Part shown: positions 37,846 through 48,467 of the stretch, in pieces
Numbering within the stretch: the first letter of the stretch is position 1
How the letters are laid out: the number at the start of each line of letters is the position of its first letter
NCBI RefSeq assembly: GCF_910596095.1
Contig: NC_056545.1
Location: 2,836,001-2,900,000, forward strand
Reading direction: 5' to 3'
From: Thunnus maccoyii
Taxonomy: Eukaryota; Chordata; Actinopteri; Scombriformes; Scombridae
DNA: 64,000 nt
Notes under the pieces: generated by a model
What the model was told of the DNA's origin: nothing
Database searches by the model: none
The model's input: only the letters and a program-made list of their open reading frames with translations
Position numbers and translations under genes: made by a program

Positions 37846-38854
37846 TGGTGATCTCATCTTTAAACAAATAGTAACCGAACTGAAAAGACAAAGAACAATG
37901 GACATCAGACATCAGGCATTTGTTAACATTATAAATTCGTGCTCTGTATTTTTGTTATCACTATTTAATTATGTATAGCTGCTGACAATGTATTATTATA
38001 TTCATGATTAAGATTGATGACAGTCCCCAGAACTCGTACAAATAAGTTAGAAGAGAGTTTGAGCATAAGTCAGCTTGTAGAGCATATAGCGGCTTTCTAC
38101 AGAGATGACTGTGTGTGCGTAACGTGCCCAGAGCTGACAGTGCTCTGTCAAGAGTGCATAAATCCAGGTGTAAATCCCACTGCGGTGCCAAGGAGCACAT
38201 GACAAGTCACTGTCCTCTTACTCCTTTTAAGAAGCGCTTAATCAGCAGATGAGCAAGAACAGATCTATCTTCATAGCCTTTATGGCAGGACGAAATGGCT
38301 GCAGCATGTTTTGACCGTATATAGAGCCAAATTTTTATCTACTAACAGTTGGAGTAAAGTTACCACATTTGATAAAGGGCTCGATGTGGGATCTGTGCCC
38401 CTCTCATTATGTAAGCATAAAGCCTGAATTAGAATAAATTACAAATTAAATATTAACCTGTAGCCTTCAAGTAGAAAGCAAAGCAGCCCCCAGAAAATAT
38501 AAGTAATTTCAAATCAGAGGAACTGTATTAAGTGTGATGCTGTAACAACAAATACAGCTTTATGATGTGATCTCATTTTGGAAGCATGACTGAAAATGTA
38601 AGGGTTTCAGCATTTAAGCAATCTGGCTACATTATAATAATGACATTGTTATGTGTTAGAGTGAAGCATTGTTGCTATTGAGTTGTTTAGAACAGTTCAA
38701 AACCTGAGATCCAGAGACCACAAGCGGGCCCTTAACAGGGCTGTAATAATGGAAATAGTACTTTAAAATTCATAATGATGTATTAGGACAATTATTTGTA
38801 CATTACGGTTAACATACTTAAGTTGTAATAGGACAACTCTTAGAAGAGGTGGGC
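37846..38854. other. Spacer downstream of H4
   Basis: AT-rich. No gene is recognised. Confidence 0.5.
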
Positions 38855-38870
38855 GGCTCTTAAAAGAGCC
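38855..38870 (-). terminator. Histone 3' stem-loop (H4)
   Basis: GGCTCTTTTAAGAGCC on the minus strand. Confidence 0.95.
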
Positions 38871-38904
38871 TTTGTGTTTCGGTATCAGCGGATCAGGATC
38901 AGAT

Positions 38905-39240
<336 letters not shown>

Positions 39241-39276
39241 CTAAGTCGAGTCTGTCGCAAATTGCCTGACACGCGC

Positions 39277-39284
39277 TATTTAAA
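39277..39284 (-). promoter_or_regulatory. H4 TATA-like box
   Basis: TTTAAATA on the minus strand, about 60 nt before the ATG, in GC-rich flanks. Confidence 0.6.
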
Positions 39285-39629
39285 GATCATCTGCGGACGT
39301 AAAAGAAGTCGGAAGGCGCGAGCTCTGCTGGGAGGCGCCAAACTCTGTGGTACCGCCCACATGTTTTCTAAATTGTTGGCAGTGAGCTGAAGAGGATAAA
39401 CTTTAATCAAACTAACTTTAATAAATCTGCTGTGAACGTTAATGTTGATAAACTACAGAAAGTGACCGAAGCGAGGAGAAAACACAACTTTTCTTACATG
39501 TCCCTTTAAAAAAAAATCTGTCATTACTGTTGTAATAATCAGCCCATCATTAAATTAAATAAATGTTAAATAAACTTATTTTATTTGACTACATTTCAGG
39601 GTTCAAGTTGGTTCAGATATTTAAGATGA

Positions 39630-40000
39630 CTTTAATATTGGCCTCCAGGAGGTATAATTAGTCATACCCTTTTCAATATCATGATTAATGATATTTTTAG
39701 GGAAGTAAATAGAGATGTAAGTGTTTCATTAAATGCAGATGATGGAGCAATCTAGGAAAGAGGGTGAAATCTTAACTATGTGATTAAAAATATTCCAGGA
39801 GGTTTACAGAATATGAAACAATGATTATATGAATGGGGATACAAGGTCTTAGTTACTAAATCAAATTATATGTGGTATGAGTGGAAGGATATTCCAGTTA
39901 TTGATTCATGTTTGTATAGACAACCTTTAGAAAACCGCTATTCAATCTTGGAACAATGAAATATTATTAATTATTAGTAGTTTATTTGAGAGGAACTGGA
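39630..40000 (+). mobile_element. Decayed non-LTR RT fragment
   Basis: The + strand reads LFNIMINDIFREVNRDVSVS then LNADDGAI, a palm-domain pattern with xADD in the catalytic position, then WYEWKDIPVI. In-frame stops are frequent. The clade is not certain (I- or Tx1-like). Confidence 0.6.
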
Positions 40001-41195
40001 TTAATAAATATAGGCTAATTAGGAAGTTCAGTGATAATAATGGTCCATTTTTTCTAAGTTTAGCTGCTGGAGGTGAGCTAAAGATCTGGAATATTCTGCC
40101 AAGTCTGTTCTGCCAGATGCCACTAAAATCTACATACTGCACCTCATCATAACCCATTAATACATTCCTTAATTCCATCGTTATCACTGGGTGAATTATT
40201 AGCATTTATTAGCAGTTTATTTGAGAGAATCTGGATGAATAACTATAATTTTGGTGTTTGGTGGTAGTAGTTCCAACATGGTGGGTGGCGGTCTCTCACT
40301 GAGTAAACCACCGGAGTCTATTTATAAATGTTGGTATTGTGTAATAAAATCTCCATAAAATAATCTATAAAAAGGGCCATGTCTGGTTTTGCCTCCTCTT
40401 ATTTTCCACATGGAGAGATCTCCAACCCTAACCTATAGTGGAAAAATGTGTTTCAAGAAACACTTTAAATGATTTTATTCCATCGTTTCTTCTTAAAATA
40501 AACACGTTTTCCCTATTTTTTTTCCATAAATATACAAATATAAATTATATATTCTGTATACTAAACATTGCCAGATAGTTTGTTTCAGTTAAGTAGAGTC
40601 TCTGTAAAACACTGTTGTACTCGAAGTTTTGAATGAGGTTAATATGAATTTCACTGAATCAATAAAAAGATTCACACTGCATGAATAAGAAGTGTAATAC
40701 ACTTCTTGTGTGTTGCACCGACTTCAGAGAAAAAGTTTTGCAGATTATTTCTATTAAAAATAGTTTTCAGAATAAGAAGAAATGTTCGCAAAGCAGCTCT
40801 GACAGGAAGTCTGGCTAAACTGCATCAGGAGCCTCATCAGTGTGTTTGCTGCGACCAGAATCGCTTCATTTTATTACAAACTGATGATCAACATCAACAT
40901 GTTTTTACTTTGAGTCTGTGAACAAACATGTGAACCAGCTGGAAAACTGTTTTTGGTGAAGCTCGGATGTATTTTACAGCATTTTAGGAGAGAAATGAGA
41001 GAGAAAAGACGCTGAGCAGCGCTGTCCACGGCGGTGATCAGGTGAGGTTTGTTCGCTCCACAAAGAAAAAGCAGAGAACATCAGAGCTCTACATGACTGA
41101 AATATGAAGAGACACAAGTCCGCTATCTGCTGCCTTCACTATCAGCCTTCAACACTCGTCTCACACTGATTTTTCAGTCTTTTATCACTAAGAGA
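40001..41195. other. Spacer upstream of the second H1
   Basis: A short block (AGCAGTTTATTTGAGAG-type) occurs twice, near 39965 and 40210. The last 250 bp are GC-richer and probably belong to the H1 promoter. No gene is seen. Confidence 0.4.
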
Positions 41196-41204
41196 AAACA
41201 CAAG
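41196..41204 (+). promoter_or_regulatory. AC box of the second H1 gene
   Basis: AAACACAAG, the same H1-specific element as at 16955. The conserved CTCCACGGTTCTCATG follows at about 41252, but the TATA position reads TTTAACT, so the TATA box is degenerate. Confidence 0.65.
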
Positions 41205-41360
41205 TGTCAGACATTGACGCTGCACAGAGTAAGGCAGCAGCTGGACTGAGTCTCCACGGTTCTCATGGTGTGTTTAACTGCAGCCTCCTGCCTCAGACTC
41301 TCCAACAGTCAACTCAGACTCTCCGTTTGTTTCGTGTCGGATCTGAACTCAAAGGAAATA

Positions 41361-41966
41361 ATGGCAGAAGTTGCTCCAGCTCCCGCAGCCGCTGCTCCGG
41401 CTAAAGTCGTCAAGAAGAAGGTTTCCAAGCCGAAGAAGACTGGCCCCAGCGTCAGCGAGCTGATCGTGAAAACTGTGGCCGCATCCAAGGAGCGGAGCGG
41501 CGTGTCTGCAGCCGCCCTGAAGAAGGCTCTGGCTGCCGGAGGCTACGATGTGGAGAAGAACAAGGCCCGCGTCAAGACCGCCATCAAGAGCCTGGTGGCT
41601 AAGGGGACACTGGTCCAGACTAAGGGGACCGGCGCCTCCGGGTCATTCAAGATGAGCAAGAAGGTTGAGACCAAGGCCAAGAAGCCCGCTAAGAAAGCTG
41701 CTCCTAAAGCCAAGAAGCCCGCCAAGAGTCCCAAGAAACCCGCAGCTAAGAAGCCCAAGACAGCGGCAGCCAAGAAGACAGCAGCCGCTAAGAAATCCCC
41801 CAAGAAGGTCAAGAAGCCCGCAGCGGCCAAGAAAGCAGCCAAGAGCCCCAAGAAGGCAGCCAAGAGCCCCAAGAAGGTGGTGAAAAAGGCTCCTGCAGCC
41901 AAGAAAGCTCCTGCTAAGAAGGTGGCCAAACCCAAAGCCAAGAAGGCAGCACCCAAGAAGAAGTGA
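41361..41966 (+). CDS. Linker histone H1 (typical globular domain)
   Basis: 201 aa, intronless, from [12 protein letters not shown]. The globular domain (about 28-98) reads [59 protein letters not shown], the ordinary vertebrate somatic H1 type. The Lys/Ala/SPKK C-tail follows. The start at 41361 is preferred over an in-frame ATG 32 codons upstream because MAEVAP is the H1 N terminus. The sequence from about 41743 to 42049 is nearly identical to 17498-17804 of the first H1, although the globular domains differ. Confidence 0.97.
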   Translation: MAEVAPAPAAAAPAKVVKKKVSKPKKTGPSVSELIVKTVAASKERSGVSAAALKKALAAGGYDVEKNKARVKTAIKSLVAKGTLVQTKGTGASGSFKMSKKVETKAKKPAKKAAPKAKKPAKSPKKPAAKKPKTAAAKKTAAAKKSPKKVKKPAAAKKAAKSPKKAAKSPKKVVKKAPAAKKAPAKKVAKPKAKKAAPKKK

Positions 41967-42001
41967 GCTGTCATCAGTCTGAACATGTGAACCTGATCAA
42001 A

Positions 42002-42017
42002 GGCTCTTTTAAGAGCC
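42002..42017 (+). terminator. Histone 3' stem-loop (second H1)
   Basis: GGCTCTTTTAAGAGCC, followed by ACACA and CTAAAGAG as in the first H1. Confidence 0.95.
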
Positions 42018-42430
42018 ACACAACTTATCTAAAGAGTAGCATCCTGATTGCAATTTGTTTAACCACGTAGTATTTTATAAACTTCATTAATTCAGAAAAA
42101 TACACTACTTATGTGTAAACATAATGAGTGGCTGTAGTTATTAATATTGTAGTCATAGTCCTTTAATTCAGTCTCATATTCTCAGTATCATTTAGTGACA
42201 AATAGTTTACTATGAGCACTGAACATGAGACACAGGAAACTCAGGATGACATTGAACTACATTAGCAGTTTATTTGAAGTACATCGTGAGAATTTGACTA
42301 TATGTTGAATGGACAGATCACACAAACTTTAAGAATAACTGATTTGGAAACAGATCAAAATTATTTCCCTTGTTTTAAAGCAAAGCCCCTTTAAACATTT
42401 AACCTTATAACTGTATAACTACCCTCCTTT

Positions 42431-42795
42431 CTAAATCATTGTGTGATTTTTACCTCCTTTTATGAGTTTTTATCAGAATCACTGTTTCATAGCTGAGTGT
42501 CTCCTAATGAGGCTTTTTGGAGCTGGTCAGCAAATCTCCAGATTAATAATTATAAATTGTAATTAATGGCAACTAGTATAATTAGTTTCCAATGATGTGT
42601 GTAAGTTTCATGTAGGCTTATATATAGACTAACCATTGTTAAGTGTGATTTCTACACATAAAGACTAGATTATTATTTTAAATGTTGACTGTTGATCTCG
42701 TATCGACAACATAACCAATATTTTTTTAATATATCAACCATCAGTGTTTTGAATGCAGCTTATATTTTTACACATTAACACTAACCATCAACATT
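42431..42795 (+). repeat. Duplicated H1 downstream region (partner 18791-19140)
   Basis: Collinear with the flank of the first H1. It has one unit only, whereas the first H1 flank carries an extra tandem copy. Confidence 0.75.
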
Positions 42796-42936
42796 TTGGT
42801 TGGACATTTTGTTCCCTTTTCTCTATAACACTTTTGCAGTAGGCATTTGATTTTGACAGTAATGTAAAGTCCTGTTTTTTTATCTGCCCTGACTGCCATT
42901 TTGTCTGCATCTTTCTTCATTGTCCAGTGCTTTGCA

Positions 42937-43308
42937 TTATTCTTTGCTGTTTTGCTTTGATATTTGCCATTTCATGGTGGAGGTCCTTCCTTTTCTTCTC
43001 ATTAGCAGTTTGGTCTTTTTCTTCTTTTCATCCTCCACATACTGCACATACCTCTTCCTTGCTCCTTTGCAGTGTTGAATAAGGTCTTTTGGCAGGGCTT
43101 CATCTATTGCATGCCCAGCCGTTGCATCCTGGACCAAGCGCGATGCTACTAGAATCCTCTTCTTCAGGTTTTCTACAAGCATATCCTTGTTGACAGAGTA
43201 TCCTACTGCAGCTTGTCCATGAGACAGTGTGAGGAGACGCTCCATTAGGTCCCACAGTTTAAAAATCAACATACTTTTCTCATAGGTAGACAGATTATAG
43301 ATTTTCAA
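42937..43308 (-). CDS. Unrecognised 123-codon ORF, probably from a mobile element
   Basis: The minus frame reads LMERLLTLSHGQAAVGYSVN, KDMLVENLKKRILVASRLVQ, GARKRYVQYVEDEKKKKTK. The phrase LSHGQA-V--GYSVNK-(M/L)-VENL recalls C-terminal parts of transposase-derived or other dispersed fish ORFs with the SHGQASVERGFSVNK pattern. I cannot assign a family. It has no start context, no introns and no neighbours that suggest a host gene. It is most likely a degraded element fragment. Confidence 0.35.
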   Translation of the reverse strand: MKIYNLSTYEKSMLIFKLWDLMERLLTLSHGQAAVGYSVNKDMLVENLKKRILVASRLVQDATAGHAIDEALPKDLIQHCKGARKRYVQYVEDEKKKKTKLLMRRKGRTSTMKWQISKQNSKE

Positions 43309-44239
43309 AAACGACTAATAAGTAACAGGGACACATGGCATGAAAGTATGTTTCCCTACTCCTGTCGTTATGGTGGGTTTAAACTGGTGAATAAGGGCAA
43401 ATTGAATGAACTACACGAGCAATATAACGTTACAGTACAATATATTGTGTTTTGGTCATTCATGCTGCTAGCATTTGCTAGCCATGCTGATAGTAGCACA
43501 AGTAGAAATACTAACCAGAAATCCCAACTAGTACACCGATACGTGCAAGTGCACGGAGATTCACATCTTTGTACACCCGCAAAGATGTTAGCCAAAATGT
43601 TTACTTACTTGCTGTAGTTCATCACAGCAGTGATGAGTCTCTTCTCCATCATCACAGTTGCTCGGTCCAAAGCAGAATGCTGAAATGCTAAAAGGCTACA
43701 TGGTAAATGTAATGTTCCTCTATTATAAATAAATACTCCGGTTGGAACATTATACTAGCAAAGGCTAGCTTCTTTATTTAGTCCTTCGTGTTCACAAGTC
43801 ACGGCTTATTCTCCACTTCTTTTTACTACCTACAATATATAACCTAATGGTTATACTGCCACCCTAAGGTAACATATGTCATCAACACCTATCAGTACAT
43901 CCCCTTTCCTAAGAAGGTTAATGTAACATACTTTTATAACATGAACACATACAGCACTTTAAGTCTGCAAGTAAGTAAACATTTTGGCTAACATTCAAAA
44001 TATCATGTAAAAAATATAATGTAAAGAAAATTGTATATACATTTTTTTAGCTTTACTCTCCGTCAACACCAAATGCACTGGGTACAGATGACATAACAAT
44101 AACAGTCACCCATGTCCAATATGTAACAAATCATAAAACATCATGCAAACTTGTCAACATGTTTTCTTTCTCTGCTTCTCTGTTTTTGATTTTTTCTTTT
44201 CAATTATTATTTGTACATCTTTAGTATTTCATCTTTGTT
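43309..44239. other. Spacer next to the Gypsy-type fossil
   Basis: No gene is seen. An inverted pair AATGTTCC / GGAACATT lies at about 43710-43755. Part of this stretch could be an end repeat of the neighbouring element, but a second copy is not seen. Confidence 0.35.
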
Positions 44240-45141
44240 CTATGAGTCTGTCAGGTAGTTTCCTGGCTCTATTAGATCGTCTCAAAAGCATCCAGTACTG
44301 GAAATGGTGTAGTAGGAGACACAGTGTGTTGCAAGTCTGGAGTCACACTAGCACTCTGTCCAGACTCAGTCTCCTGAGAATGTCCTTCAATGTTCTCCTG
44401 AGTCTTCAGCAGACTCCTCCGGTTTCTCCTTAACACTTGTCCATTCTCTGTCCTCACAGTATAGGACCTGGGACCCACTTCACTGAGGACAGTTGCTTTT
44501 CTGGTCCAAGCATCAGGATCCTCGATTCTCACAACATCCATCTCATGAAGGGGTTCCAGTCTCCTCGCTGTTCAGTCATAGTCCGTTTTCTGTTTGAATT
44601 TCAGTTTGATTCGCTTGTTATCCAGTTGGCTAGTGTTGTCTTTGTTATTTTCCTTTTCCTTGTCTTCACTGTTAATCTGATAGACCCTCTTAACGAACCT
44701 AGGCCCTCTGAGGCTTGGTCTCTTAGGAGTGATTCATGTCCTTTCGGCACAATTACAAACAGTAGGTTGTACTGCTTGCCTTTCGATGTCACATTAAGTC
44801 TGCATCTTCCTTTTGTCTCAATTGGCTGACCATTGTATGCCTTCAATGGTGTTACTCTGCTGTTGATTATTTTTGGCTTGACCTTGAGTGCATCAACATC
44901 AGTCTCATTAATTAAAGTTAGCTTTGGCTGCTGTGTCAATCCTAAATGTCACAATTGTCTCATTGACCAACAGCGGCGCCATCCATTTATCACTTTGCAC
45001 TGCACTTACTGTCTGTCCAGTATCATCATCTTCACTTGACACCATCTTGATGAAGAATGTTTCACTCAAATCATCACTGTCATCCGTTTCTGTTACAGTG
45101 TGTACTTGATGTCCTTTTTTCACATCCTTGGAGAAACACAT
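44240..45141 (-). mobile_element. Gypsy-type LTR retrotransposon fossil, broken
   Basis: Minus-strand pieces resemble a Gypsy-family pol region. An aspartic-protease-side part lies at about 44600-45141 (VTFRIDT, then VTPLKAYNGQPIETKGRCRL). An integrase C-terminal part lies at about 44270-44541 (PRSYTVRTENGQVLRRNRRS). The polymerase region between them is largely absent and the remaining parts do not share one frame. It is broken in several places and has no identified end repeats. It is a fossil of moderate age. Confidence 0.7.
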
Positions 45142-45157
45142 TTTTGCATAATGATGT

Positions 45158-45345
45158 TCTATTTCATATAGGTTTCACCCTCTAAGGGCTGTCGCTATTG
45201 GGTTTATCCCGCGCGCATGCGCAGTCGTGAAGATTTTCTTTCGCGCCACTGTGCCCGGCACAGTTGCCCCTTTCAGGTCCGCATCCAAGGTATATAATAC
45301 CTGCCTGACCAGAGAACCGCTCCCTTTTTCTTCAGTGTCTGATGT
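45158..45345. repeat. Partial copy of the 33019-33319 repeat
   Basis: Shares CCCTCTAAGGGCTGTCGCTA, CGCATGCGCAGTCGTGAAGA and GTATATAATACCTGC with the copy at 33 kb. The right inverted end is missing. Confidence 0.85.
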
Positions 45346-46393
45346 AGTCGGAAGAAATGATGTCTTCAATCAACACCCAACTGCCAGATCGAAGATGTGT
45401 TTAAAAAAAAAAGTAGGAATTCATTATGTTGACAGAGGTAAAAATTTTAAAATTTTAAATTTATAGTTACGGTCATATCCAGTACCTAGGTTGTCCCATG
45501 ATGTTTACTACACTGCTGAGTGTTTTTGGTGCATCACACCGAGTCGTCACCACCAGTCCAAGGTTGCATGTCAGGATAATAACCAATCCCCTCGGTCCCA
45601 ATCATGGAGAAAGTGCACTCTGTTTTTCCAGCTCTCCACTCTCCTCTCATTCCTCTCCTCTGTCTGCCTTCATGCTCCTGCATATGTCATTTTGCCTGTG
45701 CAGGGGTGCATCACCCACAACCAGCTGGTCATGTATCTCTATCCCAGCCTTGCAAACTGTTGGCTAGTTGGTTTGATTACAACACAAAAAGCTGACCGTA
45801 AACAGGCAAGAAGCCATGTGTCACAAACTCCAGTACAAACCCCAATTGAGACTCATATTCCGAATGTACTTTATACATGTCCAAAGAATTCTCCTAAAAC
45901 CTGAATAATATCGGCACATCCCACATCTTACTTGGAAAATGCATCATTCGGTATAAGGCCTTTTTCGAAATATCCAAACTTAATATGCTGTTTACATGAC
46001 CCGTATCAAATTCAGAATATTGTCATATTCGTAATAATAGTGGAATATTAGTGTGCATGTAAACGTAGTCATTGTAATCACAAGTAACATGCACAAATGT
46101 CTATATGCATTTCAAGGTGATCTTGGATGGCATGGTGTCCTGTTAGTCATTGCACTGAAGAGGCGGAATCACTTTGAATTTTTTTAATGTACATACCATG
46201 ACATAATGCCTTGACATAAGTATTACTGACAAAACATGTATGTAATTACTTTTTGATGGAGAGAAGTGTGCAAACCACCATTAATTCAGTTTAATCAGAA
46301 TTGTTGCCAGTGGTTTTGCACATTTTCATTGGTGAGTGTTTTTCAGCAAAATCAAATAAAGGATATACCATATCATAAAACAGCCCACCCTTC
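45346..46393. other. Spacer with common teleost repeat traces
   Basis: The stretch 45905-46078 (TTTACATGACC, GTGCATGTAAACGTAGTCAT) resembles a frequent non-autonomous fish DNA element. An ORF at 45491-45904 has no recognisable domain and is not called. Confidence 0.4.
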
Positions 46394-46774
46394 TTAAAGG
46401 CGCAATGTGTAAAATTTAGAGGCATATAGAGAAATGGATCTGTCAGAAATGTAACATAATATTCATAAGTATCTTTTAATTAGTGTATAATACCATGAAA
46501 ATAAGTCTTTTTGTTACCTTAGAATGAGCCCTTTGTATCTACATCATGAGTAGGTCCTCTTCCATGGAGCCCGCCATGTTGCACCGCCATGTTTCTACAG
46601 TAGCCCAGAATAGACAAACCAAACATTGGCTCTAGAGAGGACCTTTCATGTTTTTCGCAAGTTTCAAGGCCAACGTAGGTTCTCCTACATGCATGGAAGG
46701 GGAGGGGTGTTCAGTTGGTCTCAATCTGCAACCTCACCGCTAGATATCACTAAATCCTTCACACTGGTCTTTAA
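46394..46774. mobile_element. Teleost non-autonomous DNA element with imperfect inverted ends
   Basis: The ends TTAAAGGCGCAATGTGTAAA and (reverse complement of the right end) TTAAAGACCAGTGTGAAGGA agree at most positions. The interior has the familiar GCCCGCCATGTTGCACCGCC and TCTACAGTAGCCCAGAA blocks of an abundant teleost repeat. There is no coding capacity. Confidence 0.75.
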
Positions 46775-46984
46775 TACTTTTACAAGGAGTTATGCATCAA
46801 TATTTCTAACTGTGTGACTATTTGGCTTTTTCAATCTATATACTAGAAATTGCTCAGTTATAATTTAGAGAATCCAACCCTGCAACAAACATTTTGAATC
46901 CTTATACAGAAATAGTCAACCTTTTTGCCAATGATCTTGCTCCACTATTCTGGAGACGAAACATATCCAAGAACACCCGGAAAG

Positions 46985-47210
46985 CCATCTTAAAGCAACA
47001 TTATGCAACTATTTTACATTAAAATAACAGCTTCAAAATCATTTTGATGGTACACTGACTTGTAATGGGGAGAATGGCCCCTCTTTCATTCCCACTCTGC
47101 GCCCCACTTGGGTTGAATGGGTGCGATCGCCCGTAAGAAATAGTAGTTACCTGGCTGTAACTCCTGCTCTTCCTGTAATTTCCTGCTGCTGCTGCCTCAT
47201 AATGCTTCAT
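46985..47210. repeat. Second common teleost repeat fragment
   Basis: The block AGCAACATTATGCAACTATT, ACACTGACTTGTAATGGGG and the CTGCTGCTGCTGCC-like end match a widespread fish repeat by recollection. Limits are not certain. Confidence 0.45.
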
Positions 47211-48332
47211 AAGACTTTTATCATGAAGAACTTATCGGAAATTAAATTTCAAGTCAAGTGTTTAAATGTGTATATAACTGCAGATTTTATTCTTCAATAA
47301 AAACAAGTCGATACAAGATTTGGAGGTATTTGGAGCTATTTGTTCAGCGGATCAGAAACAGCTACAGTAAGATGTTTGATGAAGAGCTGCAGACGACAGG
47401 CTCTTCGTGCATTTTCAGCAAACAGCACATCTCCAACAGTTAGCCTAAACAACTTATTTTACCTTGCAGTGAGGGTACCGTACTATTGTCATGTGCCACT
47501 ATATGTAACACTATTTGGAGGAGAACAGACATTGACACTTAATAACGTAACATCCCTCACTGTGCTTCTGGCCGATCTTATTTCAGTAATGTCAAAATCT
47601 GAACCCACAGCAGCTGTGTGCTAAAACGTAGTTGCTAATAGCTAATGTTATACTGACTGACTTATGTTATGATGCACATCATCTAGCTGCTAGTATGTAT
47701 CTTAGTTACATATTGGCTGTGATTTTAATTTGGTGAATTACAAATGATCGTAATTCACCGAAGGGTCCATCAGGTGGGTCAGCTGTCACTTATTAGCCAA
47801 GGACTCATCCGCAAGTAGTCATAGACATGTTTTCATCAGCAGTAACAACACAGCTCCGAAAACAATCAGGAAGCAATAAAATAAGGCTGATATCTGAAAG
47901 AACAAACAGGAACACAGGAGAGAAATTTCAGGCGCACCGGTGTGACCAACGAAAACGTTCACTTGCACTTGAAAGATTTTTGGTCGAAGAAAAAAAAAAA
48001 ATCAACAGAATTAAATGAACCAGTGTCCTGTAATTACCACTTGAGGCAGCAGAGGCCGCAAATTACCAAAGAATTGCCTATAAATTGGAAAAGGAACTAT
48101 CTGAACTGGTGACATCATCTGTGAGGTAATGCTACAGTCACATAACTGGTTGATATTACTGAGGACTGTGACTTTTTTTTTTTTTTTTTTTTTTGAGTGG
48201 AGGGAGTCTTTAAACTGAAGCTGCAGGAGGCAACTGTAACAACCACAGCAGACACAAAACATTGTCGGATATTAAACAGAAAAGAAAAAGATCTTAACTC
48301 AAACCATTTAACCTTTCCATAAAAAGATATTC
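47211..48332. other. Spacer downstream of TBL2
   Basis: No gene is seen. Homopolymer runs (A) lie at about 47989-48001 and (T) at about 48172-48194. Confidence 0.5.
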
Positions 48333-48338
48333 TTTATT
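48333..48338 (-). terminator. TBL2 poly(A) signal
   Basis: AATAAA on the minus strand, about 130 nt after the TBL2 stop. Confidence 0.7.
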
Positions 48339-48467
48339 AAAACCACATGCAAATTCCATTAATCCTGGACCAGGTCATTCAGTGGCAGAGAAAGAGTTGA
48401 CGTTGCAAAAGAGATCATCAGTCAGAGTGAGACATAATCAGAGCATGGCTTCTCGGTTGAGGCTCGT

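Noticed and set aside
45491-45904. 137-codon ORF downstream of the repeat at 45 kb
   Set aside because: No recognisable domain. It overlaps other random frames and ends in dispersed repeat sequence.
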